From Topomyia yanbarensis (Eukaryota > Arthropoda > Insecta > Diptera > Culicidae): a stretch of 64,000 nt of DNA. Shown in pieces: positions 54,376 through 64,000 of the stretch (positions are counted from its first letter, which is position 1; the number at the start of each line of letters is the position of its first letter). The notes under the pieces were generated by a model. That model ran no database searches. It was not told the DNA's origin and was given only the letters and a program-made list of their open reading frames with translations. Location of the stretch: contig NC_080671.1 of the NCBI RefSeq assembly GCF_030247195.1, positions 5,856,501 through 5,920,500 of the forward strand, read 5' to 3'. Made by a program: the position numbers and the translations under genes.

Positions 54376-55230
54376 TAATGGTTAGCCCACTACTCGGGTT
54401 CTTGTTTGCCCGGCGGACCCTTCTTTTCGCGGCGGCCTAGGAGCCTCTACAGAATTTCGGATTTTCGTAACACAACAAAAGGTAAACAAACAAATAAATT
54501 ACTTTTACCGTTTATTCTCCCGAAACTCTACTCTGCTGGTCGTTCCTTATACTCCGCTGTTGCTGACGATGGCGGGAAGGCAACGGTTTTTTCCGACCGG
54601 CCGGGACTCCAACGGCTGTGTTCTCCTACTGGTATCGTTGGCTGCTCCGGCAGTGGTCCTTAGCAATTAACCAGGGAGGTGAGCTTTGCTCCTTTGTCAG
54701 AACCTCCCTAGCGACGGTGGTGACGAATCACCGGATTCTTTGCTCCGCGCAAAGAATCCCGGAAGACACCGCAGTGTTCTTCCCAGGGGGAGCCGCTGTC
54801 CACCCTGCTTCGTCCTCCTTGGCTATTAGCCGGGAAGGAGAGCAAGGCTCGTTCGGCTATAATATATTCGGTTAGCCGGGAAAGCGAAAACTCCTTAATA
54901 TTTAGCTTCCCCCAACGACGATCCACCACCAGAAACACTATGACCAAACCACGGGCCGGCACTTTCCGACGGATATCTTCCGTCACACACGCTCACTTCA
55001 CTCAATTGCTGTTGTGGCTGTCCACTTGTCCCGAAACTGCGTATCGCGGATGTGTTTTCTTCATCGTGGTCTGTCACTCTCCGATCAAAACTCGAGGGCC
55101 TCACGACCAAAACAAAACACGAAACCGCACTGCCGCTGGAAGCTGTCAGTCGGCAGCATAATCCATACACCTCTTTTTGTAGCAATTGGAGAATTGGAGC
55201 CTATCTAACCCCATGTTAATTATACACAAA
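54368..55230. repeat. LTR-like repeat, copy 1
   Basis: The segment begins TGTAAGTAATGGTTAGCCC and contains an ACTACTCGGGTT..CGGACCC block, then a TTTCGTAACACAACAAAAG region, all of which recur in diverged form at 58725. The rest (54540-55170) is GC-rich with palindromic parts (GGAGGTGAGC/CTCCTTCCCGG). The TG start suggests a solo LTR, but I could not find the matching end or a target duplication. Confidence 0.4.
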
Positions 55231-57990
55231 TGTGAAACAAAATTTTCTACACCCATCTGTACGCACACAATCGTTCACAAACGCGAAAATGAACAAAAAT
55301 TTACAACTTTAACGTGAACGGTACAAAACAGCGGTGAGCATAATTTATGTAAACAAATACACTCTACGAAGTGAATAGTCAAAAATAGATATATTTCCAC
55401 CCAGTGCTAAATTTTTACCCTGAGGGGTTACATTGTCCAGAATGCATTCAATGATTGTCCTTTTGCAGAGTTTCGAAAGCTGGGTTTTGATTAAGGAGAC
55501 AAACAGGAACAAAAATCAAGAAGAATCACGTCGCCGGAATGTTGCTACAAGCGGAAGGTGACAAAGGGAACACGGACATCGTTAAGAGCTGATGCATGGG
55601 GCAAGCGGTAGTATGATTGGTATTTGGCGGAAAAAGGAAAAGATGAAGTGAAGAGAAGTAAACTTCTTCTTGAAGCAGTTCTTATCTTGTCAAGGTCACT
55701 TCAAACAGGATCCTTATCGGTTCGGACACGCTTCCTCCTTCTTCTGTCAAGAATATGGAAATCTCGGGAAAAGTCGGACCACGTGATCTTTATCTGTCGT
55801 TGATCTGTAGCAGCGCGAAGCATGATGCCATCACTTAGCGTGACGTATATCGATGGTGAGATATATCGAGACGATGACACGATAGGACTCCGGCAAAAGT
55901 AGCGCAATGAACAGCGAGATAACCAAACCAACTAACAAGAAAATATAGACGAGTTACCAAGTCGCTGTAGAACATCTACGAGGCTGACTGTGACGGGTTT
56001 GTAAGTAGGCCGAGAGAAAAAAAACCACTGGAACGCGTTACATAAAGTCAAAGAAATCCTGGAAACTGGACAACACTAGTGTTGGCTTTGGTCAAAAAGT
56101 TGAAAGTATTCCCGGAATCGTAATATCCGAAAAAACTAAAGATTCATCGTAACGACAGTTTACGATTCCAGAAATATCCTTCGATCAAACCTTTTACCAA
56201 TGTCAAAGGTGGACTGACGGCTCCAGGCAGCGGCACGAGGGGAGGTCGTCTTCTACATTGTAGCCGATAGCCAAAAAAATGATTTAGAAATCTCTTCAAT
56301 ACGCCAAATTTCCGAACCTGCTAGGATTGAGTTATTCCATCTTCATTTCTAGCGAACGATTGTTGATTATTTTCTAAAATCAATGTTTTGAGACAACTTC
56401 ATCCCCTCTGACACATTGCACCTGTTCCCGCGATCTCACCCCAAACAGTGTGCTGATAGGGAATAAGTAGGAACATTTTGCAACATTGTTTTCCTGATTG
56501 TTTTGCAAACATTGCTACGAATTATTACTAGTCATTATTCTACACTACACTGTACTGTACAACTCATTCTATATACTCGAGAATCCATTATCACATTATC
56601 TCCGGGAGAACGGTTATCAACAGTCGAAATGAATAAACAAACGCCTGTAGGTTTGCGCAATACAATTCAGCATCGCCTACTGTGTGTATGTGTGCATCTA
56701 ATTTGGCACGCTTTTTAAACAATCGATTCCAACCGGCGATAGTAAATACAAATAGAGGTTAACGTTTAGGGAAGTGATGGAACACGTGTATAGGTAAATG
56801 ATTAAACATAGCAACGCAAATGGCGCAATCTAGAAAATACTTTCACGTTCATTGAATGAAAAGAGGGGCTCATTCGTTTTGTAATTTATGGCGTATGAAA
56901 GTGCAGGTAGATCTCCCTACGTATACCTACTCAATAAGTAAAGGGGTTTAAACAGGGAATTAAATACATTTGTATTAGGAAGGTAAACCGTGCACTGCAG
57001 TGTGTTTTGAAGAGCTGCTATCATAATAGATCATTAAACAATGTATGGCATACACGCTTCTACCGATGAGATAAGTGTTTAATTTTCCATTTCCCATAAT
57101 TAAATCGCAATACTACTCATACTGTATTGTCGGACTGTGGTTGAAATAATTTATTTTGTTCAACGCAGATAATTTCGAACAACGACGTCCGACAAGTGAC
57201 AATGTTTCCAGTCTAAATGTAGCTGGGAATCGTAAAATCCGCTTTCTGAGACATTTACAGTTTGTTTTACGCGTTACACCAATCATAAGTACGGTGGCAA
57301 TTACACGCTTGTTTACGGCGAACAATTAAAATGTTTCTCGTAAAAATTGCCGAACCGTGTCATTTCTATCGTTCTAGGAAATTAAAATTGGCGGTAAATT
57401 CGTTCAGGCATCTAGCCAAGCCACACCTTTTCGGAAATCCCCTCTCTACTGTGCTGTTGCATCGCACGGGCAACTTTACTACTACGGTCCACCCTATAAT
57501 TATGATCGTTGCCAAAGATATTGGTGGGCTGCCAAAACAACAATAATAGAGCAAAAATAGGAGCTTTGGGCGAAATTACCTTTACAAATCATTTTTCGGA
57601 CCCAGTTTTGAATTGATTAGTTGCATTTTTCAAATAAAGATTTTAAGCGGCTGTCTCATGCGATGGTCATTTTTCGCATCTTTTGTCGGTGACTTTTTTG
57701 TGACGGACAAAGTAGACATATTTTCACAGACAGCTGTCATGTTAAATTGCGAATTGAATAGAGAAAAAAGAAGGTAACACGTGTTAGATAAGTGAGCTTT
57801 TATCATTCAATACAGTGGTCTCGTTTCAATATTTTTTACTGGAGAATATTTAGTCAAAAACTATTTTTCATCTCAATTCGATAATAATAATTATTATAAA
57901 ATGGCCTTTTTTCACTCTAAAGGGAAAAAGAAAATTGGATGAACCTATTTGCGCATGAGAGCACCTAACTTAACAAAATTGTATTTGAAT
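55230..57990. other. No recognised feature
   Basis: I see no gene family. The minus frame at 55701-55931 and short frames at 56503-56718 and 57331-57546 have no motif I know. Confidence 0.45.
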
Positions 57991-58005
57991 GTTTCGTGTT
58001 CCACT

Positions 58006-58087
58006 CGTGAGTGACTGACATCAACTTGCTGCCAGTTAGATGATAATATATTGTCTAATTGGCAGCAAGTTGGTGTCAGTTACTGAC
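58006..58087. mobile_element. Near-perfect palindrome, MITE of the 39.4-kb family
   Basis: The arms GACTGACATCAACTTGCTGC (left, continuing CAGTTAGA) and their reverse complement on the right enclose a ~13-bp AT centre. The TGCCAGTTAGATGATAAT and CAGTTACTGACGA parts match the element at 39432-39574. Non-coding; transcription would give a long hairpin. Confidence 0.8.
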
Positions 58088-58099
58088 GACTTGATCATA

Positions 58100-58720
58100 A
58101 AATATTCAAATCACATATATTCAAAAAAAAATGACTGTCAAAATAGATACTAGTATTTTGACTATCTTTATTTCTACTCTTTGAGGTAGTAGAATGCACA
58201 CATGGGAGCAACACACATCGGAGTGAAGAGGTTTATTGTGAAAGAGAAGAGCGGTGGCTCGCATGAAAAATGCAAAGAGCGTTTTTATTCTTCTCTTTAT
58301 TCGCTCTGAGGTGCATTCCATCCCAGGCTCTACGTATAAATGTTCCATGTATATAGGGAATGCCATGGGTCATGAAAATAATGATGATCCTATAAGCAAC
58401 TGGCCCTGGATAATGTACCATAAGAAAAGAAGTTCTTATTACTGAAGAAATCGTTTCGAAATATGGTTTAGATATCAAGTCAACACATTGCGCTTGGCCA
58501 TATTTCTAAGTTGAATTGAAACTATATTGTGCATGATGGGTAAATACCTATTGGGAAATCATTAATTAACTTTTCGACTTCTTCGTCTCCTCAGTATCTA
58601 CTAACTTGGCCCTTATTATCAGGCGACAGAGAACTGCATTAATTTGTACATTCTGAAAAATTCCCCCTATATTTGCCATTCATCTTCCAAATGTCATTTT
58701 CACATGCATGTTTCACCTCA
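58100..58720. other. No recognised feature
   Basis: There are several overlapping short frames on the minus strand (58121-58478) but nothing recognisable. Confidence 0.4.
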
Positions 58721-58724
58721 TCAA

Positions 58725-58880
58725 TTGTAAGTATAGGTTAACCACTACTAGGGTTTTAATATAACCTTACCAGGGGGACCCTAATTCACAGAGCGGCTAA
58801 GTTATCTCCTACCGGTAAGTTTGATCTTTCGTAGCCACAAAGAAAACACAAAGAAAACAAGCTAATTTTAACACGTGTGG
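58725..58880. repeat. LTR-like repeat, copy 2
   Basis: TGTAAGTATAGGTTAACCACTACTAGGGTT, quoted here as two parts TGTAAGTATAGG and CCACTACTAGGG, parallels the start of the 54368 repeat, followed by a GGGGGACCC block and TTTCGTAGCCACAAAG. It is diverged and probably truncated. Confidence 0.4.
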
Positions 58881-59149
58881 ACAAATAAACAACTCGCTTC
58901 CAACTACATTGGATTCGGGCAATTTGTAACATGTAGAGCAAACAGGGGCAGCCACAAAAGATAACCTGAATAGTGGTCGCAGTGGCAAAGTTTCCCCTAA
59001 CAAAAAAGCTAATTTTAACTTCACCTTGTCCTAATATCTCCTTTACCAATCATTTCGTCCTTACGTATAGCAATTTGGAATCCCCTAGGTGCGCATTTGA
59101 CAATGCTTAATCGTCCATAAAATCAAGGTTCCTAAACTTTACTTATTAC

Positions 59150-59810
59150 TTATATTCCTGCGCGCCCCTGGTGGTGCAAAGGGCCGTTGTGAAAGATCGC
59201 CATCCTGGGCGATTGCCCGTCATCGCCTTGGCCTGCTGCCAGGTCAAACTTTCGTAGACTTCTTTTATTTCCTTGTTGAGGCTGCGCCGCCATGAGCCTC
59301 TGGGTCTGCCTCTGCTGTGATGTCCTGCTGGGTTCCAGTCGAACGCTTGCTTGCAGATTTCGTTTCCGCCCCTGCGCAGGGTGTGGCCGACTCCGACCCT
59401 TTCTTTCCCGAGTTTCTGTCGCTATCGACTTCTGATGACATCGGCGATGGAGCACAGACTTACAGACATAACACTTCAAAATAAAGCTTCGACCGCTTTA
59501 ACGGTCTTTTTTAAATATATTTGTAGTTGGGACTGTGGCCACATTTGAAATTATGGCGCCACTGACATGTGAACAAGCATTTGGGGGATAGACCACTAGT
59601 GAAAAATTGTTCCCAAACCTGAGGGGCAACCCACCAGCAAATGAGTGTTTGGGACTGTGAATAAAAGGTGGAGCTAGTGTTCTGGGAAAATTGTCGGATC
59701 GATGTTTTTTGAGGGAATTCCCTCATAGTGTTATGTCTGTTAGTCTGTGGATGGAGCTCAGCATTAGAGATCCAGTTGTGAGGCCACCATGCACGAATTA
59801 TGGTGCTGGG
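59150..59810 (-). pseudogene. RTE-type LINE 3' part (ORF2 C-terminus)
   Basis: On the minus strand, WPHNWISNAEL lies at about 59790-59757. After an inserted MITE come VGHTLRRGGNEICKQAF, GRPRGSWRRSLNKEI, NRPGWRSFTTALC and a stop near 59155. This is the usual RTE C-terminal series (WIGHTLRR, GRPR..WRR, WR..ALC). The tail TAAGTAATAAGTAA lies at the 3' end. The part upstream, from about 62535, is separated by the MULE-like insertion. Confidence 0.8.
59454..59749. mobile_element. MITE with ACAGACTTACAGAC ends and 8-bp duplication
   Basis: ACAGACTTACAGACATAACA at the left end is mirrored at the right end (GTGTTATGTCTGTTAGTCTG). GATGGAGC is duplicated at 59446-59453 and 59750-59757. It interrupts the RTE C-terminal coding sequence, since the RTE translation continues on both sides. 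Non-coding, ~296 bp. Confidence 0.85.
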
Positions 59811-59890
59811 TCATTAGGCCGAAAGCCGTTAAGCCGACTGCCATTAGGCCGAAAGGGTCATTGGGCCGAAGGCCATTTGGCCGAACGGGT

Positions 59891-60430
59891 CATTAGGCCG
59901 AATGGGTCATTAGGCCGAATGGGTCATTAGGCCGAATGGGTCATTAGGCCGAATGGGTCATTAGGCCGAATGGGTCATTAGGCCGAATGGGTCATTAGGC
60001 CGAATGGGTCATTAGGCCGAATGGGTCATTAGGCCGAATGGGTCATTAGGCCGAATGGGTCATTAGGCCGAATGGGTCATTAGGCCGAATGGGTCATTAG
60101 GCCGAATGGGTCATTAGGCCGAATGGGTCATTAGGCCGAATGGGTCATTAGGCCGAATGGGTCATTAGGCCGAATGGGTCATTAGGCCGAATGGGTCATT
60201 AGGCCGAATGGGTCATTAGGCCGAATGGGTCATTAGGCCGAATGGGTCATTAGGCCGAATGGGTCATTAGGCCGAATGGGTCATTAGGCCGAATGGGTCA
60301 TTAGGCCGAATGGGTCATTAGGCCGAATGGGTCATTAGGCCGAATGGGTCATTAGGCCGAATGGGTCATTAGGCCGAATGGGTCATTAGGCCGAATGGGT
60401 CAGTAGGCCGAATGGGTCATTAGGCCGAAG
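59891..60430. repeat. 17-bp minisatellite, about 31 copies
   Basis: The unit CATTAGGCCGAATGGGT is repeated head to tail about 31 times. I see only one clear variant (CAGTAGG, near 60401). Diverged units precede it from about 59815. The homogeneity points to recent expansion by slippage or unequal exchange. Because 17 is not a multiple of three, all frames cycle and none is a gene. Confidence 0.97.
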
Positions 60431-61080
60431 GACCAAACATTCTCTTTGGTAAATATGTATTGCGGTTGTAACTGAAAACTTTCAATGAAGGGTGATATTT
60501 TACGATTTTTTAAAACTTACAATAATGTTAAGAATATTTGCAACACCTTTCTCGTTGCTGTAATGGAACAAATAAATGAAAGCCACGCCTAATGTGGCTA
60601 CGCCACATCGCTTTATGTCAAGTGCTGTCCGACATCGCTTGGCTCTGTCGGACTTAAACTAAAAAAAAGTTTGAGTAATCCGGGCAAACGAGTGGATCAC
60701 AGGTTTGCTTGCGAGAGGCCCCCGCTTCCGACGGCGGGTGGGCGGCCATCTCGTCCGGCGGATACTCAGCGGCTTTACACCGCTTCGGATCTTTGTCCTC
60801 GGTTATGCGGCTAGACCGCATGCGCTAAAGCAGTGTAACAACCGAAAAATAGTTGTGGCTAGTGGTTATATTAAGTTAAACTGATTTTTTTTATTTTAAT
60901 TTTCATTTATTACCTATGCTTTTTATAAATAGGATTTTATTTTGAAATATCAATCATTGGCAATATACTTTGGGGTTGATTTTCTGGTGAACGGTACATT
61001 CTGAGAAATTATTTCCGGATATTGATATTATAATCAGAATGGTTTTGTTTGGTATGTTTAGCTAAAACTTATAGAACCAC
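60430..61080. other. MULE interior with GC-rich palindromic block
   Basis: A small hairpin (GCCACGCC..TGTGGC and TGGC..GCCACA, about 60582-60608) and a TGTCCGACA/TGTCGGAC pair (60625-60655) precede a GC-rich block (60700-60835) with GCGGCTAGACCGC. No coding motif is visible. It could be a further insertion or a regulatory region of the element. Confidence 0.4.
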
Positions 61081-61088
61081 GTTGGACT

Positions 61089-61421
61089 TCATCTGATTGC
61101 AGTTAACATCGTATATTTTATTTCGGGAATGATTGCTACAAAATAATATAATAATATATTCATTAATTGCATAGGTATTAAAAATTTTAACGACTTTGCG
61201 GAGTCGTTCATTCTTCTGAGCGTATTTATTCCTCTGTGCGGTTCTTCCTCCAATAAGGAACACATTCGCCCACACACTACCAGCTTTTTGTCCAAACGAA
61301 GTTCATCAATCGTCTTCCATGTTCCCACATGCGGTGCTCCAACAAGTTTCGACTGGCTATGCCACGTTTCGACCTGGTTTGTTGTTCTTGATAATTCAAT
61401 ACATTGGAATATACAGATCAA
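61089..61421 (-). pseudogene. MULE (FLYWCH-type) transposase C-terminal fragment
   Basis: The frame contains SRTTNQVETWHSQSK followed by PHVGTWKTIDELR and a Lys/Glu-rich stretch. This pattern (RTNNxxExWH, then HPxxWKxIdxL) is characteristic of the end of MULE transposases in insects. The catalytic DDE part and zinc fingers are absent. It supports assignment of the surrounding TIR element to the Mutator superfamily. Beyond 61421 the frame is lost. Confidence 0.65.
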
Positions 61422-61429
61422 AAAGACGG

Positions 61430-62360
61430 AGGGTATATAGGAAGACAGCGCTGCGGAGACTAACTAGCTAACGATCAGAGGTTAATCGAGACTACCAACT
61501 CACAAAGAAGAACTCCAAATTCCATGGTACATCGTATACTAGATCTTTTGAAGTAAAGAATAAAGAACGGTCCCTTCAGTTTTTGCGACCTTGACAAACC
61601 AATTTGATGGTCGAATTTTCCATCTGGCTCGTAAAGCTGGTAGCAATTGTTTATTGTTCGTTGCTAAGTTTTCAAGGATCGTTGCTACATGCATCTGTTA
61701 TTTTTTACGAGCAAAAATGGGTAAAGATTTTTAAATCATGCAACTCCACCGGGATTTGGAGAAAGTAGCTCGTTAAATGAACTAGGAAAATCGTCAAAAG
61801 ATTGGTGAAGCGTGAGGGAATTAAGTACTCAAAGGGAGGTTCCACTTGTACTCGTAAAGAAATTTTGATGACGAGATGTTTTGAGGCGCTTGCTAACATT
61901 AAAACTGATAGCGAATATACGTCATTGTGCCAGAGAGACCTTATGATGCACTAGGGGTACGTTGTAAACATCGGAAACAATTTGGGTTGAAACTTTAATT
62001 TTTCGGACGTTATGACATACACTCAATTTTTGATCTTATGACATACGGCTTGTGTATCTTAATGTTCCGGATGATACATGCGATGCTAATGAATACGTAT
62101 CCGCAATCAGCAAATTTTAAAAAAATGCTTCTAATATAATAAATAAACCATATAAATAAACCCATCACAACCGATGTTAAGGAATATACAGCACTCTCCA
62201 AAGAAAAGCCAAGCACCTTCGATTATCAACGCATTTTCTGTTTGACATTTCGTGGGACCCTCTAGTACAACATAACTTTTTAGCCATGGAAAACTCGTGA
62301 ACCCGTCATCTCAATTAGTCTCTGAAACGATGCTTTTAATCAAATGACATTCAGCGCAAT
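61430..62360. other. MULE interior, unassigned
   Basis: AT-rich, with short frames only. I see no further transposase motif up to the right terminus. Confidence 0.45.
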
Positions 62361-62364
62361 GGTG

Positions 62365-62465
62365 CATACGGCCTAATGAGCCATTCGGCCTAATGACCCA
62401 TTTGGCCTAATGGCGTTCGGCCTTGCAGCATTCGGCCTAACGGCTTTCGGCCTAATGGCCCGACA
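62365..62465. repeat. Right terminus of the MULE-like element
   Basis: Six or so diverged CGGCCTAATG units lie in the opposite orientation to the left minisatellite. Here the units are not expanded and differ from each other, which probably reflects the ancestral state of both ends. Confidence 0.8.
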
Positions 62466-62529
62466 CCACCAGCACATAGTAGTACAGATTTCACGTTCGA
62501 GTTGAATATTCGGGTTTTGGTGCGTCTAC

Positions 62530-64000
62530 TAATCTGATTGTTTTTCCAAATATTTCTTTAACTCGCAAAAGCAGCCCTCGCCTTCTTGATCCGTGCTCAT
62601 ATGTCGATCTTGGTGCCTTTATCAGACGCCATTTGGCTACAAAGATATTGGAAGCTTTCGACATTCTCCACTACTTGCTCAGCTACCGTAAAGCTGGAAG
62701 GGTTGACCGTGTTTATATCCAACGATTTGGTCTTGTTGACGTTGATTTTGAGACCTATCGCTAAGGAGCGATCGGCAAGATCATCAAGCTTACTCTGCAT
62801 GTCAGAGCGCCATTGTGCTAGGAGCAGTCTTCCCATGAACATGGACAAGTTTGCCCAATGTTTGCAAAATTTCGTGCACGCGTTCAACCTCAAACATGCT
62901 TTGCCTTTGTGTGCAGGTTCGCATCGAACACCGAACCCAAGCGAACGATGCGCAAACTTAAGTTTAAACACCGTGTACGTACACCGTGTGCGTACATAAG
63001 AAAGGCACACACAAAACAGAATGAGTCAATGCTAGTGATGATGGGTGAAAGAAGGAGAAAACTAGTATCAAGAACCTGTGTGTACGAACACCGCGTACGT
63101 ACATGAGATTCGGTTGTGCAGATGAACATGTGCTCGTGTTTTGGTAAGCATTAGTGCGTTCGAGTTTGCACACGAAATGATGGTGTAGGATGAGCACAGA
63201 ACTAGAGCGAACATGGTGTTCGATGTTCATTTGGGAAGACTGGCTAGGAGAGCAACGTCATCAGCCAATTCATAGTCATTCAGATCCTACATAGTAATAG
63301 GTTGCCAAAGCAACCCACGATTTGGTTCACGGTCAATCGCTCCTACCAGGATCTCGTCGATTACGATGAGGAACAGTAGCGGTGAGAGAATACATCCTTG
63401 CCTAACTCCAGCCACGACCCGGATGGAGTCAGACAAGACATCATCGTGCAATATTCTGCACGAAAATGTCTCGTACTGTGCTTCAATTTAGACCGATGAT
63501 TTTCTCAGGGACTCCCTTGCGTCTCAGGGCTCCCCACATATTTTCGTGATTGAGACGGTCGAAAGTTTTTTCGTAGTCGATGAACACTAAGTAGAGAGAC
63601 CCTTGGAATTCATTAACTTGCTCCAGGATGATACGGATCGTGACAATATGGTCCGCACGGGATCGTCCGGCACGGATTCCTGCCTGCTGCCGTCGGAGAG
63701 TTGCGTCAATCTTCTCCTGTATCCGGTTCAGGATCACTTTGCAGAGAACTTTGAGAATGATACACAGTAACATGATGCCCCGCCAATTATCGCATACAGT
63801 CAGGTCACTCTTTTTGGGTACCTTCACTAAGACACCTTGCATCCAGTCGGCCGGAAAAGTCGCGGTGTCCCAGATATTGTAGAATAATTGATGCAACAGT
63901 TGTGCAGATACTACGGGGTCAGCTTTGAGCATCTCTGCTGATATGCGATCGACCCCTGGGGCTCTGTTCGATTTCATGCTCCGGATGGCTGCTTCTATCT
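62530..64000 (-). pseudogene. RTE-type LINE reverse transcriptase (5' side beyond window)
   Basis: The minus strand reads KSNRAPGVDRISAEMLK, then LVKVPKKSDLTVCDNWRGI, QAGIRAGRSRADHI and FIDYEKTFDRLNHENMWGAL in one open frame (63483-63977). Frameshifts follow. The palm LADDVALLA lies at about 63275-63250, then a MITE, then QWRSDMQSKLDDLADRS, LKINVNKTKSL, FQYLCSQMASDKGTKIDI, a stop, ARIKKARAAFA and FNxNVKSVLL ending at about 62470. The pattern is RTE, as in JAM-type mosquito elements. The endonuclease lies beyond the right edge. Confidence 0.85.
62825..63242. mobile_element. hAT-type MITE inserted in the RTE palm domain
   Basis: The ends CAGTCTTCCCATGAACAT and ATGTTCATTTGGGAAGACTG are inverted with a 2-bp indel. 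GCTAGGAG is duplicated exactly at 62817-62824 and 63243-63250. The 418-bp body has repeated GTACGTACA/GCGTACGTACAT motifs but no gene. It sits a few codons past the catalytic ADD of the RTE reverse transcriptase. Confidence 0.9.

Larger units (their letters stand above)
59811..62465. mobile_element. Probable MULE with GGCCGAA-repeat termini
   Basis: The left end reads GGTCATTAGGCCGAAAGCCG and the right end, in reverse complement, GGCCATTAGGCCGAAAGCCG, so the termini are inverted repeats made of ATTAGGCCGAA-type units. The interior carries a Mutator-type transposase C-terminus (61150-61421, minus). The insertion splits the RTE reading frame. No clean target duplication was found. The left terminus is greatly expanded (see minisatellite). 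Confidence 0.6.

Noticed and set aside
59691..59930. Open frame running into the GGCCGAA repeats
   Set aside because: It is a frame through a 17-bp minisatellite and MULE terminus; the repeat is not a multiple of three and no homology is visible.
59891..60430. CRISPR-like array
   Set aside because: The units are contiguous 17-bp tandem copies without spacers, in a eukaryotic genome.

Overview
This window looks like a repeat-rich insect nuclear genome, most likely a mosquito (Culicidae). The grounds are the mix of elements: BEL/Pao elements whose gag carries a PHD finger, I-, R1-, RTE- and CR1/L2-type LINEs, ITmD37-like mariner relics, and dispersed repeats with the 'GGCCCGGAGGGCCGAG' core seen in mosquito genomes. 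There are long AT-rich non-coding stretches and no convincing intact host gene. I cannot name the species from sequence alone.

Layout. 0-2.5 kb: no recognisable gene. 2.5-4.7 kb: an inverted-repeat element, a broken I-clade LINE ORF1 (+), and a MITE-like segment. 5.6-7.9 kb: a strand-asymmetric T-rich block with a TA-flanked MITE. 8.2-13.4 kb: a nest of a mariner transposase scrap, an R1-like LINE ORF1 (-), and a decayed BEL/Pao element (-) invaded by a LINE 3' end. 14.3-21.04 kb: a young BEL/Pao element (-) with nearly identical LTRs and a 5-bp target duplication, but with deletions in reverse transcriptase and integrase. 21-26 kb: scraps, MITEs and otherwise featureless AT-rich DNA. 26.3-30.3 kb: two unrelated LINE pieces joined head to head inside an ~80-bp direct repeat. 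30.5-33.4 kb: a tRNA-derived SINE, a dispersed mosquito-type repeat, an ITmD37-like mariner relic and a MITE. 34-35.2 kb: a GC-richer block that might be a host promoter/first exon. 37.4-40.7 kb: a 3.36-kb non-autonomous hAT element with perfect 8-bp target duplication, holding further nested elements. 41.06-45.24 kb: an I-clade LINE (-) whose RT core is missing while endonuclease and RNase H remain. 45.4-50 kb: the most unusual region, a kinesin-motor-like pseudogene fragment and four histone H3-derived pseudogene copies, each with a histone-type 3' stem-loop, bounded by short inverted repeats. 50-59 kb: a TIR element with GGGGTAAGTTGGCGG repeats, Jockey-like and R1-like RT scraps, and two LTR-like repeats. 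59.15-64 kb: an RTE-type LINE (-), running off the right edge, interrupted by two MITEs and a probable MULE whose left terminus expanded into a 17-bp minisatellite of about 31 copies.

Nothing here forms an operon or pathway. The coherent theme is nested transposition. Four retroelement copies (two BEL/Pao, one I-type, one Tx1/L1-like) have lost catalytic pol segments while keeping flanking domains. For the young BEL copy this implies mobilisation in trans. The histone H3/kinesin composite is the best candidate for something undescribed.
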